A DNA stretch of 33,667 nucleotides from Kiritimatiellia bacterium (GTDB lineage Bacteria > Verrucomicrobiota > Kiritimatiellia > RFP12 > UBA1067), in the NCBI GenBank assembly GCA_017542055.1, contig JAFXXW010000019.1, positions 1-33,667 of the forward strand, given 5' to 3'. Under the pieces are notes generated by a model. The model ran no database searches and was not told the origin of the DNA. It was given only the letters and a program-made list of their open reading frames with translations. How positions within the stretch are numbered: the stretch's first letter is position 1; the number at the start of each line of letters is the position of its first letter. Positions 16,625 through 25,380 of the stretch are shown here, piece by piece. The position numbers were made by a program, and so were the translations under genes.

Positions 16625-18258
16625 TCAAGAAAGCCATAGTTCTGGCCGCGGGTCTCGGCACCCGGCTCCGTCCGCTCACTTGCGCGGCCCCCAAACCGAT
16701 GTTGCCGGTATGGGGCGAGCCGATGTTGAAACGGATAGTGGACCGGCTCAAGGAAATGGGCGTGGAGGAGATCGCGGTAAATTCGCACTACCTGCACGAA
16801 CAGGTGGACGACTGGGCGCGGGCCAACGGGTGCATGCCCAGCTACGAGCCGGAAATCCTCGGTACCGGCGGCGTGCTCAATCCTTTGCGCGAATGGATCG
16901 GGCAGGACGATTTCTATCTCGTCAACGGCGATATCGTGCTGGAGGGCGGGTCGGACTGGAAGCCTGCCATCCCCCCAGGTTGCATCGGCGCGGCGCTGGT
17001 CAGCCGGACGCTGGGCCCCCGGACGATCGAGCTGGAGCCAGCGCAGAATCTGGTGGTTAACTGGAAAAGTCCCGAGCCAGGTTGCGAGGGTTCCTTTACC
17101 TATCTCGGTTTCGCCGCGCTTAAAGCTGACATTCTCGATTTCGTCCGGCCGGAATGTTTTTCCACCATCATCGAAGCGTACGAAAAGGCCATGCTGGCCG
17201 GTCGCTTCGTCCAGGGCGTGGAACTGGAAGACCTGTTGTGGACGGACGCCGGCACGATCGAATCCTACATCGGGGTCAACACCGACGGACCGGACAACGC
17301 GCTCAGGTTTCTGCCGCAATTCCAGGCGCTGGAGGCGGCCGGACACGAGTACGAGAATATTTCGTTTTTGGGCGCGCGCGGCAGCGAGCGGGTGTTTTTC
17401 CGCTCCGACGACGATATCGTGATCGTCTACGACGACGCGTCGCGCAAAGAGAACGCCCGTTATGCGGGGCACACCCGTTTTCTGTCCGGGCATGGCATTC
17501 CGGTGCCGGATCTGAAGGCGGATTTGCCGGAAGCAAAAACGCTGGCCATGAGTTATTGCGGCGATGGCGGCTACACGCTCGAACGCTACGTGAAAGTGGT
17601 GGAGGTGTTGGCCCGGTTCAACGCGCTGGACACCGGCGACCTGGAACTCGAGCCGCCGTTCGACCGGAAGCTCTACGGGTGGGAGCACGACCTTTTTGCC
17701 GAGTATTGCCTCGGCCGGCGCTTCACTTTGCAGCTGGAGCCGGCGGTGAAAGCGGATTTGGACAAGGTGGCCGATTATCTGCTGAAATTGCCCCCGGCGC
17801 TCGTCCATCGCGATTTCCAGTCCACCAACGTTTTGTGGAACCGGGCGGGACAGATGGCGATCATCGACTATCAGGGCATGCGCAAGGGTCCTGCCGCCTA
17901 CGATCTGGCCTCGCTCCTGTACGATCCTTACATCACGCTTTCCGAGGGCGAACGCAAGGCGCTCGTCAAGCTTTACGTCAAGGCGTCCGGCGACGATTCG
18001 ATCGTCGAGGCCTTGCCTTACGCCGCATGCCAGCGGCTGGTGCAGTGTCTGGGGGCGTACGGGCGGCTCGCTTCGGTGGGCAAGCACGAATTTTGCCGGT
18101 ACGTGGAGCCGGCGCTCGTCAATCTCTTGGCGGTGGCGGACGAAATCGGACTCGACGCCCTCGCGGCCTTGGCGGAAACGCTGATCGCCCAGGAGGAGCA
18201 TCGCCACCATCATCACCATGACGGCCATTGCGGTTGCGGGGGGCATCATCATGGGTAG
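16621..18258 (+). CDS. fused MurNAc-1-phosphate uridylyltransferase / amino-sugar kinase with His-Cys tail
   Basis: 545 residues combining two peptidoglycan-recycling activities. Residues 1-230 form a sugar-nucleotidyltransferase (MurU-like): IVLAAGLGTRLRPLTCAAPK with the signature loop, GTGGVLNPL, VNGDIV, and a late LLWTDAGTIESY. Residues about 240-510 form an aminoglycoside-phosphotransferase fold like AmgK: LVHRDFQSTNVLW with catalytic Asp398, and IIDYQGMRKGPAAYDLASLLYDPY with Mg-binding Asp416. In Pseudomonas AmgK and MurU are separate proteins that convert MurNAc to UDP-MurNAc without GlmU/MurA; the fused version would do both steps. The last 19 residues hold ten His and two Cys. I chose ATG 16621 (ATGA overlap); the frame is open further up but lies in the previous gene. 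Sugar specificity is inferred. Confidence 0.82.
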   Translation: MIKKAIVLAAGLGTRLRPLTCAAPKPMLPVWGEPMLKRIVDRLKEMGVEEIAVNSHYLHEQVDDWARANGCMPSYEPEILGTGGVLNPLREWIGQDDFYLVNGDIVLEGGSDWKPAIPPGCIGAALVSRTLGPRTIELEPAQNLVVNWKSPEPGCEGSFTYLGFAALKADILDFVRPECFSTIIEAYEKAMLAGRFVQGVELEDLLWTDAGTIESYIGVNTDGPDNALRFLPQFQALEAAGHEYENISFLGARGSERVFFRSDDDIVIVYDDASRKENARYAGHTRFLSGHGIPVPDLKADLPEAKTLAMSYCGDGGYTLERYVKVVEVLARFNALDTGDLELEPPFDRKLYGWEHDLFAEYCLGRRFTLQLEPAVKADLDKVADYLLKLPPALVHRDFQSTNVLWNRAGQMAIIDYQGMRKGPAAYDLASLLYDPYITLSEGERKALVKLYVKASGDDSIVEALPYAACQRLVQCLGAYGRLASVGKHEFCRYVEPALVNLLAVADEIGLDALAALAETLIAQEEHRHHHHHDGHCGCGGHHHG

Positions 18259-20347
18259 TTATCGCGCTTTTATCGCCCGGATCCGGAAAACCGGCAAGCG
18301 TCGCCCCAATTCGGTGACCACCGTCGCCATGGGCCGCGAGCGCACGTTCAAGGCGTTCGACCTCGGCGACGACACGTTCATTTTCGAAGACAACATCCAC
18401 AACCATCTCTCCGTGCGCCCGTCGGTGCTGATCATCCCCAAGGAATATCTCCGGCGCCGACAGAAGGGCATGGTCATGACCATCACCACCGGCAACCATT
18501 CGGTGGCGGCTTTCCCAGTGCTGGACGGCCGGTTCTGGAAGCTTTCGCATCTCAAGCCGGAAGCGCGCGAAGAAGTGATGATGAAGCATGTCCTTTGCGC
18601 CAACATCGTCAACGACGTGCTGGAGATCTCCCAGCGCGACGTGGCCAGCAAACAGCTGTTCCGGTCCGACGAATGGCTGCTCAAGACCGGCGATTTCGGG
18701 CTGGACGACATCATAATGCTCGACCGCAACGAAATCACGCTCGACCATTACCGGGCGTTGGGCCAGGAATGGCGGGTCAAGCCGCTCGCCTGGACCGAGT
18801 CGGGCATGAAACTGGCGTTGGAGGCGTCCAAGAAGCGCATCGCCAGCAAGCTTCGCTACTACCATTCTTCGCGCGGCGTGCATTTCCTCACTTTCCCGGA
18901 GTTCAAGAAGTTCGCCGCGTTGGCGGCCGACCCGGAAAAGCTGCCCAAGTTCATCGAGGCGCTCAAGGAGATGGTGGCCGTGCACGAAGGCAACCGCTAT
19001 TCCTTCGTGCGGATGCCGAAATACCGGGGCCACCACGAAATCGAACTGTTCGGTCTCGCGCGCGGCGTGGGGATGGACCGGATCGTGCCGGAATTGGACA
19101 AACTCATGGAGTCCATCGTGCTGGCCAGGATCGCGCAAGACCACATCGTCAAGCGCATCAACGGCATCGTGGATCTGTACGAATCGCTGCTCACGCAGCC
19201 GGAGTTCAAGGACGAAACCTCCCACGCGTTCATCGAAGCCTTGTACATGCACGTGTCGGGCGAAATCTATTCGGTGGTGGGCGACGGATCGTCCCTGGCG
19301 TTCGACGATCGCCGGACGGCGCTGCCCGGCGCCACCTACCGGAACGGGGTCCCCACGTTCCATCCCGGCATCGACGACCGCACCAAGATTCTCATTTCCA
19401 ATTTGCGCATCATCCTGTCCAAGGACGAACTGCTCACTTCCGTCAACGTCTACGAGCTCCACACCAAGGGCGACGAAACCGAGGTCAAGGTGGGCCAGGG
19501 CAAAACGCGCGAAGTGGTCTACACCACCAACATCCGTCCGTTGCAGGAGTCGCTCATCGAAAAGCGCATCGTCCAGCGCCAGCGCGGTTACGGTCAGTAC
19601 GTGACTTCCCGCATCGGGGCCTTGAAGGCGCTGGGGGTCAACCTGCCCTGGTACATGCTGCTTAGGCGGCGCGGCGAATTCAACGGCCGTCCGCTCGACT
19701 ACTACATCCGCTCGCGCTGCGAGGGCGAACCGGTGGAGTCCATCCCCACCAACTACTTCACCTCGATGGAAGACTCCAACGTGGAGGAGACCGAGGCGGT
19801 GCTGGCGCTCGCCATGCTGATGGGCGACGCCGCCGCGCAGAACATGGTGATGAAGAAATTCGACCCCGTTTCCGAGACGCCGCTTTTCGGCAACAAGGAA
19901 ATCTACGAGTTCGAATACAACAACATGCAGCAGCGCATCATGCCCAAGGCGGTGGCCACCTGCTCCATCCGGGGCGCGTTCGGCTGGCCGTGCCTGGACT
20001 ACACGGACGAGAACCTGCGCAACATGGCCAACTATTACATGGGCTTCTACGCGCACAGTCTCAAGCTGTTCCAGCGCAAGCACAAAGTGGGCATGGCGGA
20101 ACTGGCCGAGCGGTTCATGGAGGGCTTCGAGTTCCGGACGCAGGCGATGGCGTGGAAGCTCTCCACGTTGCGCGACCGCTTCGAGCGGTTCGATCCGGGA
20201 CTGCCGGCCCATTTCCATTTCAAGCAGAAGTGGCGCTTCGTGATGTGGTCGCTCGAGCGCCAGTTGCGTCGAATCGAGATTTACCGTCGTATCTTCTTAA
20301 TGAAAGTAAAGGTGGGAGGAAATGAAAATCTACGGAATAATCCCTAG
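18251..20347 (+). CDS. large protein of unknown function between MurU-AmgK and KdsB
   Basis: 698 residues, soluble, with no clear signal peptide or membrane helices. I do not recognise any family motif. The N-terminus is basic (MGSYRAFIARIRKTGKRRPN). Compositionally it is a well-mixed globular protein with many Arg/Lys/Glu and aromatic residues, e.g. a middle region HIVKRINGIVDLYESLLTQP and a C-terminal region ATCSIRGAFGWPCLDYTDEN followed by long helices. Start is uncertain: ATG 18251 gives an 8-bp overlap with the previous stop, while ATG 18218 would add MTAIAVAGGII. Its end overlaps kdsB by 26 bp. Neighbours (amino-sugar activation upstream, CMP-Kdo synthesis downstream) suggest an envelope-glycan role, but this is only context. 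Confidence 0.8.
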   Translation: MGSYRAFIARIRKTGKRRPNSVTTVAMGRERTFKAFDLGDDTFIFEDNIHNHLSVRPSVLIIPKEYLRRRQKGMVMTITTGNHSVAAFPVLDGRFWKLSHLKPEAREEVMMKHVLCANIVNDVLEISQRDVASKQLFRSDEWLLKTGDFGLDDIIMLDRNEITLDHYRALGQEWRVKPLAWTESGMKLALEASKKRIASKLRYYHSSRGVHFLTFPEFKKFAALAADPEKLPKFIEALKEMVAVHEGNRYSFVRMPKYRGHHEIELFGLARGVGMDRIVPELDKLMESIVLARIAQDHIVKRINGIVDLYESLLTQPEFKDETSHAFIEALYMHVSGEIYSVVGDGSSLAFDDRRTALPGATYRNGVPTFHPGIDDRTKILISNLRIILSKDELLTSVNVYELHTKGDETEVKVGQGKTREVVYTTNIRPLQESLIEKRIVQRQRGYGQYVTSRIGALKALGVNLPWYMLLRRRGEFNGRPLDYYIRSRCEGEPVESIPTNYFTSMEDSNVEETEAVLALAMLMGDAAAQNMVMKKFDPVSETPLFGNKEIYEFEYNNMQQRIMPKAVATCSIRGAFGWPCLDYTDENLRNMANYYMGFYAHSLKLFQRKHKVGMAELAERFMEGFEFRTQAMAWKLSTLRDRFERFDPGLPAHFHFKQKWRFVMWSLERQLRRIEIYRRIFLMKVKVGGNENLRNNP

Positions 20348-21065
20348 TCGTTTCGGATCCAGCCGGTTCCCCGGCAAGCCGCTCGCGATGCTGGCGGGCA
20401 AGCCCCTGGTGGCCTGGGTGGTGGAGGCGGTCAAGCGCGCCGGCACGCTCGACGAAGTGTTGGTGGCCACCGACGACGAACGCATCGTCCAGGCGGTCGA
20501 AGCGAATGGCGGCAAGGCCGTCATGACGCCCTCGGAACTGCCTTCCGGCACCGATCGCATCGCTTGCGCCGCCGGCGATTTCGCGGATGACGACATTCTC
20601 GTCAACATCCAGGGCGACGAGCCGCTGATCGATCCCAAGCTCGTGGACGAACTCGTCATGAAGCTGCGCGACAACCCCGCTTTTTCGATGGCGACCGCCG
20701 TGACCCCCATAAAGACGCTCGAGGACTACAACGCCAAGACCGTGGTCAAGGTGGTGCTGGACCGCGACGATTCCGCGCTCTATTTCTCCCGCGCCCCCAT
20801 TCCTTGCGACCGCGATCGCACCCCCGATCTGAAGTCCGGTTTGTATGTGCGGCACCTGGGCATCTACGCCTACCGGGGCAGCTTCCTCAAGCGCTACATC
20901 AAGGAACCGCAGTGCGAGCTCGAAAAGACGGAAAAGCTCGAACAGCTCCGCGCGCTCTACATGGGCGCCAAGATCGCGGTGGTGCGCACCGCCGACGAGG
21001 GCGTTGGCGTGGACACTCCGGAAGATGCCGTCAGGGTGGAAAAATTGCTGTTGGCGCGTGCGTAA
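20322..21065 (+). CDS. kdsB: 3-deoxy-manno-octulosonate cytidylyltransferase (CMP-Kdo synthetase)
   Basis: Activates Kdo with CTP to CMP-Kdo for attachment to lipid A, a marker of an LPS-bearing outer membrane. 247 residues, typical length. Motifs: IIPSRFGSSRFPGKPL (nucleotide-binding start), ATDDERI, LPSGTDRIA, NIQGDEPLID with the metal-binding Asp, YFSRAPIPCDRD, HLGIYAYRGSFLKRY, and GVGVDTPEDA near the end. GGAGG sits only two bases before the ATG, so the real ribosome contact may differ or be coupled to translation of the overlapping upstream gene. Its last 8 bp overlap the lipoprotein gene. The other Kdo genes are not in the window. Confidence 0.97.
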   Translation: MKIYGIIPSRFGSSRFPGKPLAMLAGKPLVAWVVEAVKRAGTLDEVLVATDDERIVQAVEANGGKAVMTPSELPSGTDRIACAAGDFADDDILVNIQGDEPLIDPKLVDELVMKLRDNPAFSMATAVTPIKTLEDYNAKTVVKVVLDRDDSALYFSRAPIPCDRDRTPDLKSGLYVRHLGIYAYRGSFLKRYIKEPQCELEKTEKLEQLRALYMGAKIAVVRTADEGVGVDTPEDAVRVEKLLLARA

Positions 21066-21405
21066 GTTTCTTGCATTGCTGGCGCTGGCGACGTTGTTCG
21101 CCGGCTGCGTGACCGACCGGATGCTGGAGCTCGACGCCAAGCATCCGTCCATCGAGGTCAAGACCACCGGCTTTTACGTCAATGGCCAGCCGGCTTCGGC
21201 CAGGTACATCCTGGAATCGCTCCAGGATCTGGAAGTGCCGGTCACGCGCGTAATCCATATCCGGGTGGACAACGACGTGACCGATCTCAAACCCGCCAGG
21301 ATGCTGATGGCGTATCTGGCCCAGAACGGCTACACGCGTCCGGTTCTGGTCACCGAGCGTCACGCGGAATCCGCCGTCAAGGAGCGCAGCAACCCATGGC
21401 GCTGA
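21058..21405 (+). CDS. small lipoprotein with an ExbD-like periplasmic segment
   Basis: 115 residues. Starts at GTG 21058 inside the kdsB end and gives MRKFLALLALATLFAGCVTD: a basic n-region, hydrophobic stretch and lipobox LFAGC, so the mature protein would be lipid-modified at Cys17. The following DVTDLKPARMLMAYLAQNGY and the preceding VTRVIHIRVDND segment resemble the folded C-terminal half of ExbD/TolR proteins (compare VIIRADREVKYESLVEVIDT in this window). The end overlaps rpoN by 10 bp. No known family is certain. It is probably a periplasmic or outer-membrane partner; its exact role is unknown. Confidence 0.75.
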   Translation: MRKFLALLALATLFAGCVTDRMLELDAKHPSIEVKTTGFYVNGQPASARYILESLQDLEVPVTRVIHIRVDNDVTDLKPARMLMAYLAQNGYTRPVLVTERHAESAVKERSNPWR

Positions 21406-22592
21406 GCATGACCCCGCGCGCCGGCATGGCGCAGAAACAGACCGCCCGCCTCTCCTACAAGATGTGGATGGGGCTCAACTTTCTGCGCATGCCCATCCGG
21501 GATCTGCACGAGGAGCTCCGGCGCCAGACGGAAACCAATCCGGCGCTCGCCGACTGCAAATTCGACTTGCCTCCCGGCTGGCGACCCCAGTCCGCCGCCT
21601 CGCTCTCCGGCGACAACGCGTTCATATTCGAGAATCTGCAGGCGGAAGAGTCGCTGTTCGAGCATCTCGTCAAGGAACTGGCCTACACCGGAACCGAGGG
21701 ACCCTTGCGCGAAAAGGCGATCGAAATCATCGGCAATCTCGACGAAAACGGACGCTATGCCGGCGACGAGCTGGACGAGGAGGGCGAACGCGCCCGCCAA
21801 TTGGTGATGACGCTCGATCCCCTGGGGTGCGGCGCGCGGACGCTTTCCGAATGTTTTCTCGCGCAACTGGAGAAAATCCCCAAGCAAGATCGCGAGGCCG
21901 CGCGAGCGGTCATTCTGCGGTTGGACGACGTGCTGGCCGGCAAAACCCAACTTTCGCGCGACACCCAGGTGCTGGCCTCCCGGCTGCTGGCCTGTCTCGA
22001 CGCCAAACCGGGATCGCACTACTCTTCGGCCAAGACCGACTACATCGTGCCCGATATCATCGTGGGCCGGGACGGCTCGGTCACCGTCGAGCACGGCACC
22101 ATTCCGGAAATCAAGGTTTCGCCGGCCTACGTCAACATGGCGGGCGACGCCACGCTGGACCCGGAAGTGCGCGCTTACGCCCAGGACATGCTCTCGCACG
22201 TGCGCGAGCTCCAGAACGCCGTCGCCAAGCGTTTCGACACGCTGGAAATGGTGGCGCGGGCGGTGGTGGATCGCCAGGCGGACCATCTGTTGCGCGGCGG
22301 TCCCTTGAAACCGCTCAAGATGCGCGAGGTGGCCAATCTGGCCAAATGCTCGCTTTCCACCGTTTCGCGGACGGCCGAGCGCAAATATCTCAGCACTCCG
22401 CGCGGACTCGTGCGCATGCGCGACCTCTTTTCCGCCAAGGACAATTCGCCTGTGGAATATCTCAAAAAACTCCTGGCCGATCCCGCCAACGCGGACTTGT
22501 CGGACCTCAAGCTCTCCCGGCTCATGCAGGCGGCCGGGTTCAAGTTCGCCCGTCGCACCGTCAACAAGTACCGGAGAATGATCAAGCAATGA
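21396..22592 (+). CDS. rpoN: RNA polymerase sigma-54 factor (short, divergent region I)
   Basis: 398 residues, shorter than E. coli RpoN (477). C-terminal features are clear: the DNA-binding helix-turn-helix LKMREVANLAKCSLSTVSRTAERKYLSTPRGLVRMRDLF and the RpoN box ARRTVNKYRR (canonical ARRTVAKYRE). The core-binding part holds EKAIEIIGNLDENGRY and LDPLGCGARTLSECFLAQL. Region I is unusual: it has the final NPAL but few of the Gln/Leu repeats normally contacted by activators. The ATG has AAGGAG 11 bp upstream. It overlaps the lipoprotein gene by 10 bp and cysS by ATGA. No sigma-54 activator or -24/-12 promoter was recognised here. Confidence 0.92.
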   Translation: MALSMTPRAGMAQKQTARLSYKMWMGLNFLRMPIRDLHEELRRQTETNPALADCKFDLPPGWRPQSAASLSGDNAFIFENLQAEESLFEHLVKELAYTGTEGPLREKAIEIIGNLDENGRYAGDELDEEGERARQLVMTLDPLGCGARTLSECFLAQLEKIPKQDREAARAVILRLDDVLAGKTQLSRDTQVLASRLLACLDAKPGSHYSSAKTDYIVPDIIVGRDGSVTVEHGTIPEIKVSPAYVNMAGDATLDPEVRAYAQDMLSHVRELQNAVAKRFDTLEMVARAVVDRQADHLLRGGPLKPLKMREVANLAKCSLSTVSRTAERKYLSTPRGLVRMRDLFSAKDNSPVEYLKKLLADPANADLSDLKLSRLMQAAGFKFARRTVNKYRRMIKQ

Positions 22593-23947
22593 AAGTATAC
22601 AATTCGCTAACCCGCCAGGACGAGGAGCTCCAACCGCTCGCAGGCGACGAAATCCGGCTTTACACCTGCGGTCCCACCGTCTACAACTTCGCCCACATCG
22701 GCAACTTCCGCGCCTATACTTTCGAAGACGTGCTTCGCCGCGTCATCGAGTTCAACGGCTTGAAGGTGCGCCAGGTGATGAATCTCACCGACGTGGACGA
22801 CAAGACGATTCGCGGCGCCAACGCCGCCAAGGTGCCGCTTGCGGATTACACCAAAACCTACAAGGACGCGTTCTTCGCCGACCTGAAGACGCTCAATATC
22901 GAGCCGGCCGAGGTCTATCCCGCCGCCACCGACCACATCCCGGAGATGATCGCGCTCGTCGAAAAGCTGATGGCCAAGGGCATCGCCTACCGGTCGGAAG
23001 ACGGCTCGGTCTACTTCAACGTGCGCAAGTTCCCCGGCTACGGCAAGCTGGCGCATATCGATTTCGACCACCAGCAGACCGGCGCGCGCTGCGCCGCCGA
23101 CGAATACGACAAGGAGAACGTGGGCGATTTCGCGCTGTGGAAAGCCTGGGAGGAAAGCGACGGTCCCGTCGGTTGGGATTCCCCCTGGGGACGCGGCCGC
23201 CCCGGCTGGCACATCGAGTGTTCCGCCATGTCCATGAAGTATCTGGGCGAAAGTTTCGACATGCACACGGGCGGCATCGACAATCTCTTCCCCCACCACG
23301 AAAACGAAATCGCCCAGGCCGAAGCCGCCACCGGCAAGCCGTTCGTGCGCACTTGGATGCACTGCGCCCACTTGCGCGTGAACGGCGAGAAGATGTCCAA
23401 GTCGGCCGGCAACTTCTTTACGCTGCGCGATTTGCTGGAGAAAGGCTATACGGGACGCGAAATCCGCTACGTGCTCATCAACGCCCACTATCGCACCGGC
23501 CTCAACTTCGCCTTTTCGGCGTTGGAGGACGCGCGCAAGTCGCTCGAGCGCGTCGACCGGTCGGTGGCGCTCTGCACCGACGGCGAAGCGCCCGATTGGG
23601 CCCTCAAACACCTGGACGATTTTGCCAAAGCCGTCAACGACGACCTCAACCTTCCCGGCGCGTTCGCCGCGCTGTTCGCGTTGGTGCGCGACGTGAATTC
23701 GCACAATGGCGGGAGCGTCCTTTCCGTCTTCAAACGAATGGACCGGGTGCTGGGCGTCATTTTCTTCGGCAAGACCGAGCCTGCCGGCCAGAAACTGCCG
23801 GACGAGGTGGAGGCGCTGCTCGCCGAACGTGCGACGGCCCGCGCCGCCAAGAATTGGGCCGAATCAGATCGCCTGCGCGACGCCATCGCCGCGCTGGGCT
23901 ATGCCGTAAAAGATTCTCGCGATGGACAGACATGCGTAAAAAAGTGA
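22589..23947 (+). CDS. cysS: cysteinyl-tRNA synthetase
   Basis: 452-residue class I synthetase charging tRNA-Cys. LYTCGPTVYNFAHIGNFRAY contains the zinc-ligand Cys and the HIGH-type motif (HIGN). WHIECSAMSMKYLG and GGIDNLFPHHENEIAQAEA supply the other zinc ligands. The KMSKS loop is in VNGEKMSKSAGNFFTLRDLL. The anticodon-binding C-terminal domain ends WAESDRLRDAIAALGYAVKD, as in the family. The ATG overlaps the rpoN stop (ATGA). Its last 16 bp overlap the sulfatase start, so a housekeeping enzyme and a catabolic exported enzyme share a message. Confidence 0.97.
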   Translation: MKVYNSLTRQDEELQPLAGDEIRLYTCGPTVYNFAHIGNFRAYTFEDVLRRVIEFNGLKVRQVMNLTDVDDKTIRGANAAKVPLADYTKTYKDAFFADLKTLNIEPAEVYPAATDHIPEMIALVEKLMAKGIAYRSEDGSVYFNVRKFPGYGKLAHIDFDHQQTGARCAADEYDKENVGDFALWKAWEESDGPVGWDSPWGRGRPGWHIECSAMSMKYLGESFDMHTGGIDNLFPHHENEIAQAEAATGKPFVRTWMHCAHLRVNGEKMSKSAGNFFTLRDLLEKGYTGREIRYVLINAHYRTGLNFAFSALEDARKSLERVDRSVALCTDGEAPDWALKHLDDFAKAVNDDLNLPGAFAALFALVRDVNSHNGGSVLSVFKRMDRVLGVIFFGKTEPAGQKLPDEVEALLAERATARAAKNWAESDRLRDAIAALGYAVKDSRDGQTCVKK

Positions 23948-25380
23948 TTCTTGCCGTTTTCGTTTTGTTGTTGACGGCGGCGGTGCGGCTGCACGCCAAA
24001 CCCAACGTCATCTTCATCCTGACGGACGATCTGGGCTACGGCGACGTGGGCTGGACCTTCCAGAACAGCCGTCCGGTGGCCTCGCAGCTCAAAATCCACA
24101 CCCCCGTGCTCGACCGGTTGGCCGGCGAGGGCGTCACGCTGCCGCAGCATTACTGCGCGGCGCCGGTTTGCGCGCCTTCCCGCGCTTCCATTCTGACCGG
24201 GGTGCGGCAGGACAAGTGCTCCGTGCGCAACAACATGTTCGACCATCCCCTGAAGGAACCGGAAACCCTCGGCTCCGTCATGCGGCGCGCGGGCTACCGC
24301 ACGATGGCCATCGGCAAGTGGGGCGTGGCCGGCGGCGGAGAATCGGGACGGCCGGTTTCGGCCCATCCGCTCGACAAGGGCTTCGACTCCTACTACGGCT
24401 TCCTGGACCATCTGGCCGGCCATACCTATTACCATTACGACGGCTTCATGAACGGGGCCTACATGGGCATCTGGGAAAACCGGACCAAAGTGACGGGCTC
24501 GGCCGAAGGCGTCTATTCCACCGACCTTTTCGTGGCCCGGGCCAAGCGCGACATCGCCGAGGCCGTGCGCGAAGATCCCGAGCGTCCGTTCTTCCTGTAT
24601 CTCGCCGTCAACACCATTCACGGTTCCGGTCGATCCGACCACACGCTCCCGAACAGGCACGCGTTGCACGTGCCGGGACGCGAATATCCGGCCCAAGGCG
24701 TCTCCTGGCCGCCAAGTCCCGAACCGCTCGAAGCGCGCAACACCTGGATCGATCCGCTGTACCGCGCTTGCCCGGACGAAAACATGCAGCGTTACGCCAC
24801 CGCCATCACCCGGCTCGACACGGCGCTCGCCGACTTGATGGATTGTCTCGCCCAACTCGGAATCGACAAGAACACCATCATCATCTTCACGTCCGACAAC
24901 GGCCCCGCCGACGAATATGGCGCCGACACCCGCGCGTTCGGGTCCACCGGACCTTTCGACGGGCTCAAGCGCGACGTCTACGAGGGCGGCATGCGCGTGC
25001 CTACGTTCGTATGGCGGAAGGGCGGTTTCCCGGTCAAGACCGACTCCACCCCCTCGATCAGTACGGACTGGATGGCCACCTTGGCCGATCTGGCCGGGGT
25101 TCCCGTGCCGGAGCAGTGCGACGGCGTAAGCTTGCTGCCGCGCTTCGAGGGTAGGGAAGGGCAGCCCTCCGTCATCTCCACCCGCTATCACGGCTACGGC
25201 AGCGATCAGGCCGATTTCAAGGAATTCGCCGAGCGCAAGCACCATCTCGTGCGCGGCGAGCAAACGATGAGTCGCGAGGGCGACATCGTGACGCTGCAGG
25301 CCGGCGGCAAGGATCGACCGGTCCGGCGCTACAACGTGGTGGAGGATCCTCACCAGGACTGCGACCTTAATGGCAACTGA
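23932..25380 (+). CDS. exported arylsulfatase-family enzyme
   Basis: 482-residue sulfatase. Residues 1-22 form a signal peptide (MRKKVILAVFVLLLTAAVRLHA). The metal-binding start is VIFILTDDLGYGDVG (Asp32/Asp33). The sulfatase signature is CAPSRASILTG with Cys80-x-Pro-Ser-Arg, the residue oxidised to formylglycine. AIGKWGVAGGG, LAVNTIHGSG and FTSDNGPADEYGAD give the other active-site residues. It removes sulfate esters from glycans or aryl sulfates in the periplasm; which one cannot be told. Cys-type sulfatases need either an anaerobic SME radical enzyme or FGE for activation, and neither is clearly encoded here (the SUMF1-domain gene at 30280 lacks the catalytic cysteines). The start overlaps cysS, and the end overlaps the exchanger gene by 11 bp. 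Confidence 0.93.
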   Translation: MRKKVILAVFVLLLTAAVRLHAKPNVIFILTDDLGYGDVGWTFQNSRPVASQLKIHTPVLDRLAGEGVTLPQHYCAAPVCAPSRASILTGVRQDKCSVRNNMFDHPLKEPETLGSVMRRAGYRTMAIGKWGVAGGGESGRPVSAHPLDKGFDSYYGFLDHLAGHTYYHYDGFMNGAYMGIWENRTKVTGSAEGVYSTDLFVARAKRDIAEAVREDPERPFFLYLAVNTIHGSGRSDHTLPNRHALHVPGREYPAQGVSWPPSPEPLEARNTWIDPLYRACPDENMQRYATAITRLDTALADLMDCLAQLGIDKNTIIIFTSDNGPADEYGADTRAFGSTGPFDGLKRDVYEGGMRVPTFVWRKGGFPVKTDSTPSISTDWMATLADLAGVPVPEQCDGVSLLPRFEGREGQPSVISTRYHGYGSDQADFKEFAERKHHLVRGEQTMSREGDIVTLQAGGKDRPVRRYNVVEDPHQDCDLNGN

